Shown one piece after another: positions 7,548 through 15,278 of a DNA stretch of 32,772 nucleotides. Source of the DNA: CAYVBN01 sp964538565 (GTDB taxonomy: Bacteria > Pseudomonadota > Alphaproteobacteria > Rhizobiales > Xanthobacteraceae); NCBI GenBank assembly GCA_964538565.1, contig CAZIGW010000032.1:1-32772 (forward strand), read 5' to 3'. The notes under the pieces are model-generated. The model was not told the DNA's origin. It saw only the letters and a list, made by a program, of their open reading frames with translations, and did not search any database. Numbering within the stretch: position 1 is the first letter of the stretch; the number at the start of each line of letters is the position of its first letter. The position numbers were made by a program, and so were the translations under genes.

Positions 7548-8351
7548 GTGTCAGAGCCAGGCCCCGCATCGACGCTGCCGCTCGGCGGTCCGGACGCGTT
7601 CGCGCGAAAGCCCCGCGACCCTGGTCGCTGGAGGTTCTGGGGCACGCTGGCGTGGGGCTTCGCGATCGTGGCCGCCTGGATCGCCGCGCAGTTCGTCCTC
7701 ATGGTTGCGCTGCTTGTCTGGGAGTCGGGGCCCGACATCGATCTCGCGAGCGCCGAGCGTCTCTTTCGCAGCGGATCGAGCATCGCGATCGTCGCCATCG
7801 GAGCGGCGCCGGCGGTGCTCGCGGTGCTGGCGCTCGCAGTGGCGCTGTCGGGACATTCGTTTCGCGACTATCTGGGCCTCGTGGCTCCGCGCGCCGCCGA
7901 CTGGATCATCGGGTTGGTCTGTCTGGTGGTGCTGTTGCCGGGCGCGGATCTCCTCACGCATCTCTCCGGCCGCGAGGTCACCCCGAAGGTGGTGCTCGAA
8001 GCCTACCGGACCGCGCGCGACTCCGGGGCGTTGCCGTGGCTCGCAATCGCGCTTGTGGTGATCGCCCCGCTGACCGAGGAACTCACCTTTCGTGGATTCC
8101 TGTATCGCGGCTGGGCGGCCTCGCCGCTGGGCCCGGCCGGCGCGATCGCGCTCACCTCGCTGCTGTGGGCCGGAATGCATCTCCAATACGATCTGTTTTT
8201 CATCGCGCAGATCTTCGCGCTCGGACTGGTGCTCGGCTGGCTGCGCCAGCGCAGCGGCTCGACGCTGCTGACCATGGGTCTGCACGGCCTCGTCAACCTG
8301 TGGGCGCTGGTGCAATCGGCGCTGATGGTCGGGCGGCTGTCCGGTTCTTGA
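7548..8351 (+). CDS. CPBP family intramembrane metalloprotease
   Basis: The 267-residue membrane protein belongs to the CPBP (CAAX protease and bacteriocin-processing, Abi) family. The core motifs are TEELTFRG (176-183, Glu177 and Glu178), His211 in WAGMHLQYD and the HGLVN block (246-250), which together form the intramembrane metal site. About seven or eight hydrophobic segments are visible. The start is a GTG at 7548, with AGGAGA (7534-7539) eight bases before it. Family members cleave prenylated or peptide substrates or process bacteriocins; the substrate here is unknown. A rhizobial repeat lies just upstream. Confidence 0.9.
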   Translation: MSEPGPASTLPLGGPDAFARKPRDPGRWRFWGTLAWGFAIVAAWIAAQFVLMVALLVWESGPDIDLASAERLFRSGSSIAIVAIGAAPAVLAVLALAVALSGHSFRDYLGLVAPRAADWIIGLVCLVVLLPGADLLTHLSGREVTPKVVLEAYRTARDSGALPWLAIALVVIAPLTEELTFRGFLYRGWAASPLGPAGAIALTSLLWAGMHLQYDLFFIAQIFALGLVLGWLRQRSGSTLLTMGLHGLVNLWALVQSALMVGRLSGS

Positions 8352-8385
8352 CGGTCTCGCCGGCCGCCGGTGCTGATCGCGCAGA

Positions 8386-8790
8386 GTGAAACACGGGGAC
8401 ACAACATTGACCCGGGGCATCCGGCCGGCCTGTTCCTGGAATTTCACGGCCATCAGCTTGATCGGAATCCTGTCGGGGCCTCACGTCGGTTACGGGACGC
8501 TCACCGGGAGGTCGATTGCTTTCTGGACGGCCTTGTTCCTGGCCACCACCGTCCTCACCGGCGTCACCGGCTTTCCGCTGCCCCCGTTCGACTTCGACCC
8601 GCCGCGCGCGGTCGGCGTCGTCTCGCTCGCGCTGCTCGCGGTCGCCTGTGGCGCTCCATGGCTACCGACTCCCCGACACATGGCGCTGGTTCCATATCGG
8701 CGGGGCGCTCGCGGCGCTTTACCTGGACGCGTTTGTCAGGCCATTCAGATTTGTCAGAAGCTGCCGGCGCTGCAACCTCTTGCGTCATGA
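8386..8790 (+). pseudogene. Frameshifted and truncated small membrane-protein gene
   Basis: The first frame (from a GTG at 8386) encodes ISLIGILSG, AFWTALFLATTVLTGVTGF and VGVVSLALLAVAC. This resembles a rhizobial membrane protein of unknown function that I recall with WTALFLATTV.TSVTGF and a later ALYLNVFV...KVPALHALAPTQSEPPF. The expected continuation LPDTWRWFHIGGALAALYLDAFV is found only in the +1 frame, between about 8650 and 8735. QICQKLPALQPLA then returns in the first frame. The QSEPPF region and final helix are missing: a TGA at 8788 ends the reading and overlaps the convergent MFS gene. Two compensating shifts plus C-terminal loss indicate decay. Sequencing error could explain the shifts but not the lost end. 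Confidence 0.65.
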
Positions 8791-10224
8791 GCGGCGTTGC
8801 TTCTTCTTCGGCAGCGGCGGAAGCTCAACCGACGTCGTCACCGCGGCGGCGACCGAAACGACCGCCGCGAGCCACAGCCCGTATCGGTAGCCGGCATCGA
8901 CCGTCCCGAACGCGGCGGCCAACGCCACGCCCGCGAGCTGTGCGATCCGGCTTGCGGCGTTGTTGATACCGGACGCGAGACCCTCGTCGGATTTCGCCAC
9001 GCTCGACATCACCGAGCCGGTGAGCGGGGCCACAAGCACCGCAAACGAGATCCCCAGCAGGGCCTGCGGTGCGATGACGGCGGCGACGAGCGGGCCGTGC
9101 GCGGCGAGAGCCATCCAGACGTACGCAACCGAGGCGCCGGCCGCGCCGGCGATGAGCAGGAGACGCGCTCCGAACTGGTCCGCGAGGCCGCCGAAGAACC
9201 GGGACAGCAGCCCGACCCCGAGGGTGAACGGCAGGAACGCAAGGCCGGCGGCCGTGGGGGAAAGATGACGCCGGTCGACCAGTTCGAACGGCAACAGGAA
9301 GAACATGATCGACAGTCCCGAATAGAGCAGGAGCGTCGCGGCGTTCAGTCCGACGAAGATGCGATTGTCAGCCAACCGTGGCGGCGTCATCGGATGGGGA
9401 CTGACCTGCTCCCACGCCGCGTAGGCGCCGAGACCCGCGAGACCGAGCGCGCCGACGAGGACGACGGCGCCGATGGACTGGGCATCCGCCGCCCGGCCGC
9501 GGCCGATCTCGCTCAGCGTCCAGGTCACCGCGCCGAGCGCGCAGGCGATGAGGCCTGCCCCGCCGACATCGAACCGGCGCGGCAGTCGCGGGTCGGCCGT
9601 GACGGAGATCCGCAGCAGCGCGACCGCGACCAGCGCGATGGGCGGATTGATCCAGAAGATCGCCTGCCATCCGAACCGGTCGGTCAGCCAGCCGCCGACG
9701 ACCGGCCCCGCGGCCGAGGTGAGCGCCGATGCCGCCGCCCACACGCCGATGGCTCCGGTCCGCTCGCTTTTCGGAAAAGTCGCTCCGATCAGGGCGAGAC
9801 TTGCCGGCGTCAGCAGGGCGGCCGACGTCCCCTGCACGACGCGCGACGCGATCAGCCAGCCGGCCGAGGGCGACAACGCGCAGGCAGCCGAAGCGGCGCC
9901 GAACAGGAGACAGCCGGTCGACAGCATGCGCGCCCGTCCGCGGGCATCGGCCAGCGCGCCGCCGATCAGCGTCAGCGCGGCGAGTGCGAGCACGTAGCTG
10001 TTGACGACCCATTGGACGGTGGCGAGATCGGCCGAGAGTGCGGCGCGCAGTTCAGGCAGCGCGACGGTGAGCACCGAACCGTCGATGAACACCATCGAGG
10101 AGGCGAGGACGCAGGCCGCGAGGACGATCCGGCGGCGGCCGGGGCGTTCGCCGATGCGCTGGCGCAGGTCGGGTTCGGCGTTGATGACGCCGCGGCCGCA
10201 TGGATCGGCGAACGGCTGCGTCAC
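8785..10224 (-). CDS. MFS multidrug exporter, DHA2 type (14 helices)
   Basis: A 479-residue inner-membrane proton-driven exporter of the DHA2 (EmrB/QacA) branch. It opens with VLAACVLASSMVFIDGSVLTVALPEL, where the Asp after FI and the VALP block are typical of this branch. Motif A appears as GGALADARGRARM and motif C-like GPVVGGWLTDRFGWQAIFWIN follows. The start is probably the GTG read from 10224; GAGAGA lies a few bases before it. The first about 30 residues are hydrophilic. It converges on the pseudogene at 8386-8790 with a six-base overlap. The drug or metabolite exported cannot be told, and no regulator gene is adjacent. Confidence 0.9.
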   Translation of the reverse strand: MTQPFADPCGRGVINAEPDLRQRIGERPGRRRIVLAACVLASSMVFIDGSVLTVALPELRAALSADLATVQWVVNSYVLALAALTLIGGALADARGRARMLSTGCLLFGAASAACALSPSAGWLIASRVVQGTSAALLTPASLALIGATFPKSERTGAIGVWAAASALTSAAGPVVGGWLTDRFGWQAIFWINPPIALVAVALLRISVTADPRLPRRFDVGGAGLIACALGAVTWTLSEIGRGRAADAQSIGAVVLVGALGLAGLGAYAAWEQVSPHPMTPPRLADNRIFVGLNAATLLLYSGLSIMFFLLPFELVDRRHLSPTAAGLAFLPFTLGVGLLSRFFGGLADQFGARLLLIAGAAGASVAYVWMALAAHGPLVAAVIAPQALLGISFAVLVAPLTGSVMSSVAKSDEGLASGINNAASRIAQLAGVALAAAFGTVDAGYRYGLWLAAVVSVAAAVTTSVELPPLPKKKQRRS

Positions 10225-10257
10225 GTCGATCTCTCGCCTCGTCTGGTTGGCGCGGTT

Positions 10258-10431
10258 TCAGGCGGCCGGGATTCGCGCGTCGCGCACCAGCCATTCGTGC
10301 CAGAGGCCGCAGGCGGGGCATTTGGCGCGCACGCGCTCGAGGCGGATCCGCAGCAAGGTGCCGATTTCCGTCTCGATGCCCACATCGACGTAGCGGCCGG
10401 TCTGCGGGCAGAGAAATTGCAGCCGTTCCAT
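10258..10431 (-). CDS. Small conserved protein with CPxTG/CPxCG motifs
   Basis: This 57-residue product starts MERLQFLCPQTGRYVDVGIE and contains CPACGLWHEW near its end. Three Cys and the His of the WHEW block could form a small zinc-binding site; that is inference. I recall similar short hypothetical proteins in Bradyrhizobium relatives (FxCPxTG then AKCPACG.WHEW), with no known role. The ATG at 10431 is preceded by GGGAG at a good distance, which supports it over the longer open frame to 10506 or 10616. It is divergent from gatC and lies 34 bases downstream of the MFS start on the same strand direction, so it could be co-transcribed with it. Confidence 0.75.
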   Translation of the reverse strand: MERLQFLCPQTGRYVDVGIETEIGTLLRIRLERVRAKCPACGLWHEWLVRDARIPAA

Positions 10432-10525
10432 GTGAAGCTCCCTCGGCGGGTGCGACGCCCCTGCATGTAAGGAGGCGGGCGAGGGGACGGCACCCCCGGC
10501 CCCCATGCGGCGCTCGGTCGCGAGG

Positions 10526-10555
10526 TTGCAGGCGGAAAGAGCCGTCTGCTATAGG
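10526..10555 (+). promoter_or_regulatory. Probable sigma-70-type promoter for gatC-gatA
   Basis: TTGCAG (10526-10531) and TATAGG (10550-10555) are separated by 18 bases and lie about 65 bases before the gatC start. The TGCTATAGG context is usual for housekeeping promoters in this order. Confidence 0.5.
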
Positions 10556-10618
10556 GCGGCCCGGGGGTCGGCCACGATCCCCCCGATTCCACGAGGCTTT
10601 CGATCCCGCGAGGCACCC

Positions 10619-10906
10619 ATGTCCGTCGACGCCATGACCGTCCGGCGCATCGCGCATCTCGCGCGGATCGCGGTTGCCGACGAGGAGGTCGATCACCTCA
10701 AGGGCGAACTCAATGCCATCCTCGCCTTCGTCGAGCTTCTGTCGGAGGTGGACGTCTCGGGCGTGGAGCCGATGACGTCGGTCACCCCGATGGAGATGAA
10801 GAAACGCGAGGACAAGGTGACGGATGGCGGCATGGCCGACGCCATCGTGGCCAATGCGCCTGCGACGGAAGACCACTTCTTTCTCGTTCCCAAGGTGGTG
10901 GAGTGA
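10619..10906 (+). CDS. gatC: Asp-tRNA(Asn)/Glu-tRNA(Gln) amidotransferase subunit C
   Basis: GatC is the small stabilising subunit of the GatCAB complex, which converts misacylated Glu-tRNA(Gln) or Asp-tRNA(Asn) to the amidated forms. The 95-residue product has the family pattern: VRRIAHLARIAV at the start, LKGELNAILAFVELLSEVD in the middle, then GVEPMTSVTP and a final ATEDHFFLVPKVVE. The ATG at 10619 is chosen because the family sequence begins there. It is followed by a small Cys-containing ORF and gatA on the same strand. Confidence 0.96.
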   Translation: MSVDAMTVRRIAHLARIAVADEEVDHLKGELNAILAFVELLSEVDVSGVEPMTSVTPMEMKKREDKVTDGGMADAIVANAPATEDHFFLVPKVVE

Positions 10907-10952
10907 CGTCCCGGCACTTCGGCCGCGGCGAACGACGGACGACGGACATTTC

Positions 10953-11144
10953 ATGTGCTGGATGTGTGAAGAAGACGCGCTCTATCGGGCCTATCGGGAT
11001 CGGGCCGAAGCCGCGACGCAGGCACCGGGCGGTCGGCGCGGGCTCCCCCGGCCTCGGTCCCGCGACGGCGTGTCGCCGGCGAAGGCCGATGACGTCCCGT
11101 CCGCGCCGGGCGAAGCGTGCGATCCGGCGGTGAGCGGCCGATGA
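10953..11144 (+). CDS. Small Cys-containing ORF coupled to gatA
   Basis: A 63-residue reading begins MCWMCEEDALYRAYRDRAEA and continues as a Pro/Arg/Gly-rich tail. I do not recognise a named family. Support for it being real is positional: it lies in the 234-base gap between gatC and gatA, and its TGA (11142-11144) overlaps the gatA ATG (11141-11143) in an ATGA junction, the usual sign of translational coupling. The CxxC at the N-terminus and the acidic EEDALYRAY helix are the only ordered-looking parts; the rest looks disordered. No good Shine-Dalgarno sequence precedes the ATG. It could be a true small protein or a leader ORF that delivers ribosomes to gatA. Confidence 0.5.
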   Translation: MCWMCEEDALYRAYRDRAEAATQAPGGRRGLPRPRSRDGVSPAKADDVPSAPGEACDPAVSGR

Positions 11145-12616
11145 GCGAGTTGACCTCCCTCACGCTGGCCGCGGCGCGCGACGCGCTCGTGGCGAAGGAG
11201 CTTTCCTCCGTCGAACTCACCGAGGCGCATCTCGCGGCGATGCGCGAGGCGCAGAGCCTCAACGCCTATGTGCTCGAGACGCCCGAGAAGGCGCGCGAGA
11301 TGGCGGCACGCGCCGACGCGCGGCTCGCCAGGCGGGAAGGCGGCCCGCTCGAAGGCTTGCCGCTCGGCGTCAAGGACATGTTTTGCACCGCCGGCGTGCG
11401 CACGACGGCCTGCTCGCGCATCCTCGAGAATTTCGTGCCGCCCTATGAGTCGACGGTCACCGCCAACCTGTGGCGCGACGGCGCCGTGATGCTCGGCAAG
11501 CTCAACAACGACGAGTTCGCCATGGGCTCGTCGAACGAAACGTCCTGTTTCGGTCCGGCCGTGTCGCCGTGGCGGCGCCGGGGATCGGACGACAAGCTCG
11601 GGCCCGGCGGTTCGTCCGGCGGCTCGGCCGCGGCGGTCGCCGCCCAATTGTGTCTTGGCGCAACCGGTACCGACACCGGCGGCTCCATTCGCCAGCCGGC
11701 CGCCTTCGCCGGCGTGGTCGGCATCAAGCCGACTTACGGGCGCTGCTCGCGCTGGGGGATTATCGCGTTCGCCTCCTCGCTCGACCAGGCGGGACCGTTC
11801 GCGCGCACGGTGCGCGACTGCGCCATTCTGCTGCGCTCGATGGCGGGCCACGATCCCAAGGACACGACGTCGGTCGACCGACCCGTGCCCGACTTCGAGG
11901 CGGCGGTCGGAAGATCCGCGAAGGGCATGAAGATCGGCATTCCGAAGGAATATCGCGTCGCCGGCATGTCCGAGGAGATCGAGGCGCTGTGGCACCGCGG
12001 CGCCGAGTGGCTGAAGGCGGCGGGCGCCGAGATCGTCGACGTGTCGCTGCCGCACACCAAGTACGCGCTGCCCGCCTATTACATCGTGGCGCCGGCGGAG
12101 GCCTCGTCCAATCTCGCGCGTTACGACGGCGTGCGCTACGGCGTGCGCGTCGCCGGGCGCGACATCACCGACATGTACGAGAAGACGCGCGGCGCCGGCT
12201 TCGGCCCCGAGGTGCGCCGTCGCATCATGATCGGCACCTACGTGCTCTCCGCCGGCTACTACGACGCCTACTACCTGCGCGCCCAGAAGGTACGCACGCT
12301 GATCAAGCGCGACTTCGAGACCTGCTTTCAGGCCGGCGTGCACGCGATCCTGGCGCCGACGACGCCTTCGTCCGCCTTCGGCATCGGCGAGAAGTCGTCG
12401 GGCGACCCGGTCGAGATGTATCTCAACGACGTGTTCACCGTGACCGTCAACATGGCCGGCCTGCCGGGCATCTCCGTTCCGGCCGGGCTCGATCGCTCCG
12501 GCCTGCCGCTCGGGCTGCAGCTCATCGGCCGGCCGTTCGACGAGGAAACGCTGTTCACGCTCGGCGCCGTCATCGAGGAGGCGGCCGGACGGTTCACGCC
12601 GCCGCGGTGGTGGTGA
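11141..12616 (+). CDS. gatA: Asp-tRNA(Asn)/Glu-tRNA(Gln) amidotransferase subunit A
   Basis: GatA is the amidase subunit that releases ammonia from glutamine for transamidation. The 491-residue protein has the Lys-cis-Ser-Ser triad of the amidase signature family: Lys78 in GVKDMF, Ser158 in GGSSGGSAA and Ser182 in TDTGGSIRQPA. The 24-residue spacing between the two serines matches the family. KPTYGRCSRWGI and the C-terminal NMAGLPGISVPAGL block are also typical. An insertion (WRRRGSDDKLG) lies just before the glycine-rich loop, common in alphaproteobacterial GatA. The start at 11141 overlaps the stop of the small ORF before it. gatB follows about 1.2 kb further on. Confidence 0.97.
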   Translation: MSELTSLTLAAARDALVAKELSSVELTEAHLAAMREAQSLNAYVLETPEKAREMAARADARLARREGGPLEGLPLGVKDMFCTAGVRTTACSRILENFVPPYESTVTANLWRDGAVMLGKLNNDEFAMGSSNETSCFGPAVSPWRRRGSDDKLGPGGSSGGSAAAVAAQLCLGATGTDTGGSIRQPAAFAGVVGIKPTYGRCSRWGIIAFASSLDQAGPFARTVRDCAILLRSMAGHDPKDTTSVDRPVPDFEAAVGRSAKGMKIGIPKEYRVAGMSEEIEALWHRGAEWLKAAGAEIVDVSLPHTKYALPAYYIVAPAEASSNLARYDGVRYGVRVAGRDITDMYEKTRGAGFGPEVRRRIMIGTYVLSAGYYDAYYLRAQKVRTLIKRDFETCFQAGVHAILAPTTPSSAFGIGEKSSGDPVEMYLNDVFTVTVNMAGLPGISVPAGLDRSGLPLGLQLIGRPFDEETLFTLGAVIEEAAGRFTPPRWW

Positions 12617-12919
12617 CGCTTTGACCGGCGCGGCGCGCCCGTGGCCGGTCTCGACGGTCGCCCCCGCGGCGAAGGCGCACCCGGTCCGCTGATCGGCCCG
12701 CCCGACGTTCGCAGGTGTCTTGGTTTTCCGCTGAGGCCGGTCCGAGCGCTCGGCGCAGCTTGATTGCATCATCAAACCGGTTTCCACTTTTGCGAATCGC
12801 GGTGCGCGCCGTCGGGCCGGCTTGTGGCGACCTGGCCGGCGCGGTGGCGCCGTTTGCTGAACGTTGGAGCGCGATCTTCCGCAAGGCCCGTGGCGGATCG
12901 CGCCGGGGGTGAGCCGACG
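12617..12919. other. Intergenic region after gatA
   Basis: A weak inverted repeat (GACCGGC at 12622, GCCGGTC at 12643) follows gatA and may terminate poorly. A degenerate rhizobial repeat lies at 12766-12800. The open frames across it look like shadows. Confidence 0.4.
12766..12800. repeat. Rhizobial palindromic repeat, degenerate copy 2
   Basis: The core AAACCGGTTTCCACTTTT (12774-12790) with flanking GCATCATC and GCGAATC resembles, in the opposite orientation, the same repeat family as 7439-7481. One arm is shortened, so the palindrome no longer closes. Confidence 0.55.
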
Positions 12920-13222
12920 ATGACGCTCGCCGAGTTCAAGCGAAGCCTGGCGAAGCGGACCCCGCCCGCGGGACTTCCCGCGCCCGCGCTGGCGCTCTGG
13001 TGGGCGCAGAAGGGCGAATGGGACCGCGCGCACGATCTCGTCATGGAGGCGGAGGGTCGAGGCGCCGCCTGGGTGCACGCGTATCTTCATCGCGTCGAGG
13101 GCGATCTGACGAACGCGCGCTACTGGTATCGCCAGGCGGGGAAGCCGGTCGGGGCGGGGTCGCTCCACGCCGAGTGGGATGCAATCGCGGCGGTGCTTCT
13201 CGGCGAAGACATCCCGGAATGA
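12920..13222 (+). CDS. Conserved small protein of the gat region
   Basis: A 100-residue cytoplasmic protein without signal peptide or membrane segment. It begins MTLAEFKRSLAKRTPPAGLP and has the pattern LALWWAQKGEWDRAHDLVMEAEG, WVHAYLHRVEGDLTNARYWYRQAGKP and a final EWDAIAAVLLG. The two helix pairs around WDRAH and YWYRQAG recall a TPR-like repeat. I recall similar hypothetical proteins near gatB in other rhizobia, with no known function. GGGTGA lies just before the ATG at 12920. It is convergent with the PilZ gene, whose stop is seven bases beyond its own. Confidence 0.82.
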   Translation: MTLAEFKRSLAKRTPPAGLPAPALALWWAQKGEWDRAHDLVMEAEGRGAAWVHAYLHRVEGDLTNARYWYRQAGKPVGAGSLHAEWDAIAAVLLGEDIPE

Positions 13223-13229
13223 GACGGCG

Positions 13230-13496
13230 TCATTTGCGCGCCGGCGCGGTGAACTCGACGCCCAGCTCCTTGTCGGTGCGCCAGACCACGCGGCACCGCC
13301 GGCGCGGCCGGTAGCGCGAGCGCAGAGCCAGGGTGAAGCGGTTCGGCACGGCGGCGGCGTCGGTGAACTGCAGGCGCGCTCCCGTATCGGAGACGTCGCG
13401 CACGATGCAGACGTGCTGCTCGGTTCCGTTGTCGGCGAGCACGTGCGCGACATGTCGCAACGAGGCGCGGCGTTGCTTGCGCTGTTCGGTCGCCAT
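13230..13496 (-). CDS. PilZ domain protein
   Basis: This 88-residue protein is essentially one PilZ domain, which in many bacteria binds cyclic di-GMP. The N-terminal arginine motif is visible as QRKQRRASLRH, and the second motif DxSxxGARL as VRDVSDTGARLQF. A beta-barrel core with RCRVVWRTDKELGVEF follows. The start is the ATG at 13496, with GAGGAGG a few bases before it; an upstream extension to 13532 is less likely. There is no partner domain, so it would act by binding other proteins. Cyclic di-GMP binding is inferred from the motifs. Confidence 0.88.
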   Translation of the reverse strand: MATEQRKQRRASLRHVAHVLADNGTEQHVCIVRDVSDTGARLQFTDAAAVPNRFTLALRSRYRPRRRCRVVWRTDKELGVEFTAPARK

Positions 13497-13790
13497 GGTC
13501 GCCTCCTCGTCGGACCGCTGCCAGCATGGCACGACGGGACTTACGCGGAGTAAACTTGATTTTGTATCCGTCCCTCCGGGTTTCTACCGAGGGCGGAGCT
13601 GCAGCGACGCGGAGCGTCGGGACGGCGGATGGTCGCCGGGGCGGAACGGGGTTCCCGGCGTCCGCGGAACCGTTTGCCGGGCCGGCTTCGCCCAGCGGCG
13701 GCCGGCGCGGACGTGGACTTGACCGGCCCGCCACGACGGCCGATACCCGGCCGGAAAGCCATCGGCCGATGGCCGCTGAATGGTGTGCCG

Positions 13791-15278
13791 ATGAACGACA
13801 TTGCGAACGAACCCGTGCGTCCGAAGAAATCGAAGCTCATCAAGGGAGCGACCGGCGATTGGGAGGTGATCGTCGGCATGGAGGTCCATGCCCAGGTGGC
13901 TTCGCAATCGAAACTGTTCTCGGGAGCCTCGACCGCGTTCGGCGGCGAGCCCAATTCGCAGGTCTCCTTCGTCGACGCGGCAATGCCCGGCATGCTGCCG
14001 GTCATCAACGAGGAATGCGTGCGCCAGGCGATCCGCAGCGGCCTCGGGCTCAAGGCGAAGATCAATCTGAAGTCGGTCTTCGACCGCAAGAACTACTTCT
14101 ATCCGGACCTGCCGCAGGGCTACCAGATCAGCCAGTACAAGTCGCCGATCGTCGGCGAAGGCGAAGTCACGGTCGACATGCCGGACGGCGAGACCATCCG
14201 GGTCGGCATCGAGCGGCTGCATCTCGAGCAGGACGCCGGCAAGTCGCTGCACGACCAGCACGCCACCATGTCGTTCGTCGACCTCAACCGGTCCGGCGTG
14301 GCGCTGATGGAGATCGTGTCGCGGCCCGACCTGCGCTCGGCCGACGAGGCGAAGGCCTATCTCGGCAAGCTGCGCACCATCCTGCGCTATCTCGGGACGT
14401 GCGACGGCGACATGGAGAAGGGCAGCCTGCGGGCCGACGTCAACGTGTCGGTGCGCCGGCCGGGCGAACCGCTCGGCACGCGTTGCGAGATCAAGAACGT
14501 GAACTCGATCCGCTTCGTCGGCCAGGCGATCGAGTGCGAGGCACGCCGCCAGATCGACATCCTGGAGGAGGGCGGCACGATCGACCAGGAGACGCGCCTG
14601 TTCGATCCGGTGAAGGGCGAGACGCGCTCGATGCGCAACAAGGAAGAGGCGCACGACTACCGCTACTTCCCCGATCCCGACCTGCTGCCGCTCGAGTTCT
14701 CGCAGGCCTACGTCGACGCGCTCGCGCGCGATCTCCCCGAACTGCCCGACGAGAAGAAGGCGCGCTTCGTGCGCGACTATGGACTGTCGGTCTATGACGC
14801 TGGCGTGCTCGTCACCGAGCGGGAGACCGCCGACTTCTTCGAGGACGTCGCGCGCGGGCGCGACGCCAAGGCGGCGGCGAACTGGATCATCAACGAGCTG
14901 TTCGGCCGGCTCAACAAGGAAGGAAAGGACATCACGTCCTCTCCGCTGTCGGCCGCGCAACTCGGCGGCATCCTCGACCTGATCGCGGAAGGCACGATTT
15001 CCGGCAAGATCGCCAAGGACTTGTTCGAGATCCTCTGGGCCGAGGGCGGCGACCCGCGCGCCGTCGTCGAAGCGCGCGGCATGAAGCAGGTGACCGATCT
15101 CGGCGCCATCGAGAAGGTGGTCGACGAGATCGTCGCCAAGAACCCCGACAAGGTCGAACAGGCGAAGGCGAAGCCGACGATGATCGGCTGGTTCGTCGGC
15201 CAGGTGATGAAGGCGTCGGGCGGCAAAGCGAACCCGCAGGCGGTAAACGAACTCCTGCGCAAGAAGCTCGGCATCTGA
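13791..15278 (+). CDS. gatB: Asp-tRNA(Asn)/Glu-tRNA(Gln) amidotransferase subunit B
   Basis: GatB binds the misacylated tRNA and activates its side-chain carboxylate with ATP before amidation. The 495-residue product contains WEVIVGMEVHAQ (near residue 25), KNYFYPDLPQGYQISQYKSPI, HLEQDAGKSLHD, DLNRSGVALMEIVSRPD and GSLRADVNVSVR in the kinase-like cradle domain. The YqeY-like tail (SAAQLGGILDLI, MKQVTDLGAIEKVVDEI, VNELLRKKLGI) follows. The ATG at 13791 gives a normal N-terminus; the open frame back to 13629 has no family resemblance. It is separated from gatA by a small conserved gene and a PilZ gene on the other strand, so it needs its own promoter, which I could not pinpoint. Confidence 0.97.
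   Translation: MNDIANEPVRPKKSKLIKGATGDWEVIVGMEVHAQVASQSKLFSGASTAFGGEPNSQVSFVDAAMPGMLPVINEECVRQAIRSGLGLKAKINLKSVFDRKNYFYPDLPQGYQISQYKSPIVGEGEVTVDMPDGETIRVGIERLHLEQDAGKSLHDQHATMSFVDLNRSGVALMEIVSRPDLRSADEAKAYLGKLRTILRYLGTCDGDMEKGSLRADVNVSVRRPGEPLGTRCEIKNVNSIRFVGQAIECEARRQIDILEEGGTIDQETRLFDPVKGETRSMRNKEEAHDYRYFPDPDLLPLEFSQAYVDALARDLPELPDEKKARFVRDYGLSVYDAGVLVTERETADFFEDVARGRDAKAAANWIINELFGRLNKEGKDITSSPLSAAQLGGILDLIAEGTISGKIAKDLFEILWAEGGDPRAVVEARGMKQVTDLGAIEKVVDEIVAKNPDKVEQAKAKPTMIGWFVGQVMKASGGKANPQAVNELLRKKLGI

Noticed and set aside
7548..8351. CPBP protease as part of a phage-defence or bacteriocin system
   Set aside because: No bacteriocin, immunity or defence gene is adjacent, and the family is widespread with housekeeping roles.
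8797..10470. A 557-codon plus-strand frame opposite the MFS exporter
   Set aside because: The translation is Arg/Gly/Glu-rich without any domain, while the minus strand encodes a clear 14-helix transporter.
10991..13453. An 820-codon minus-strand frame across gatA
   Set aside because: It is antisense to gatA and the 100-residue gene and shows no domain pattern.
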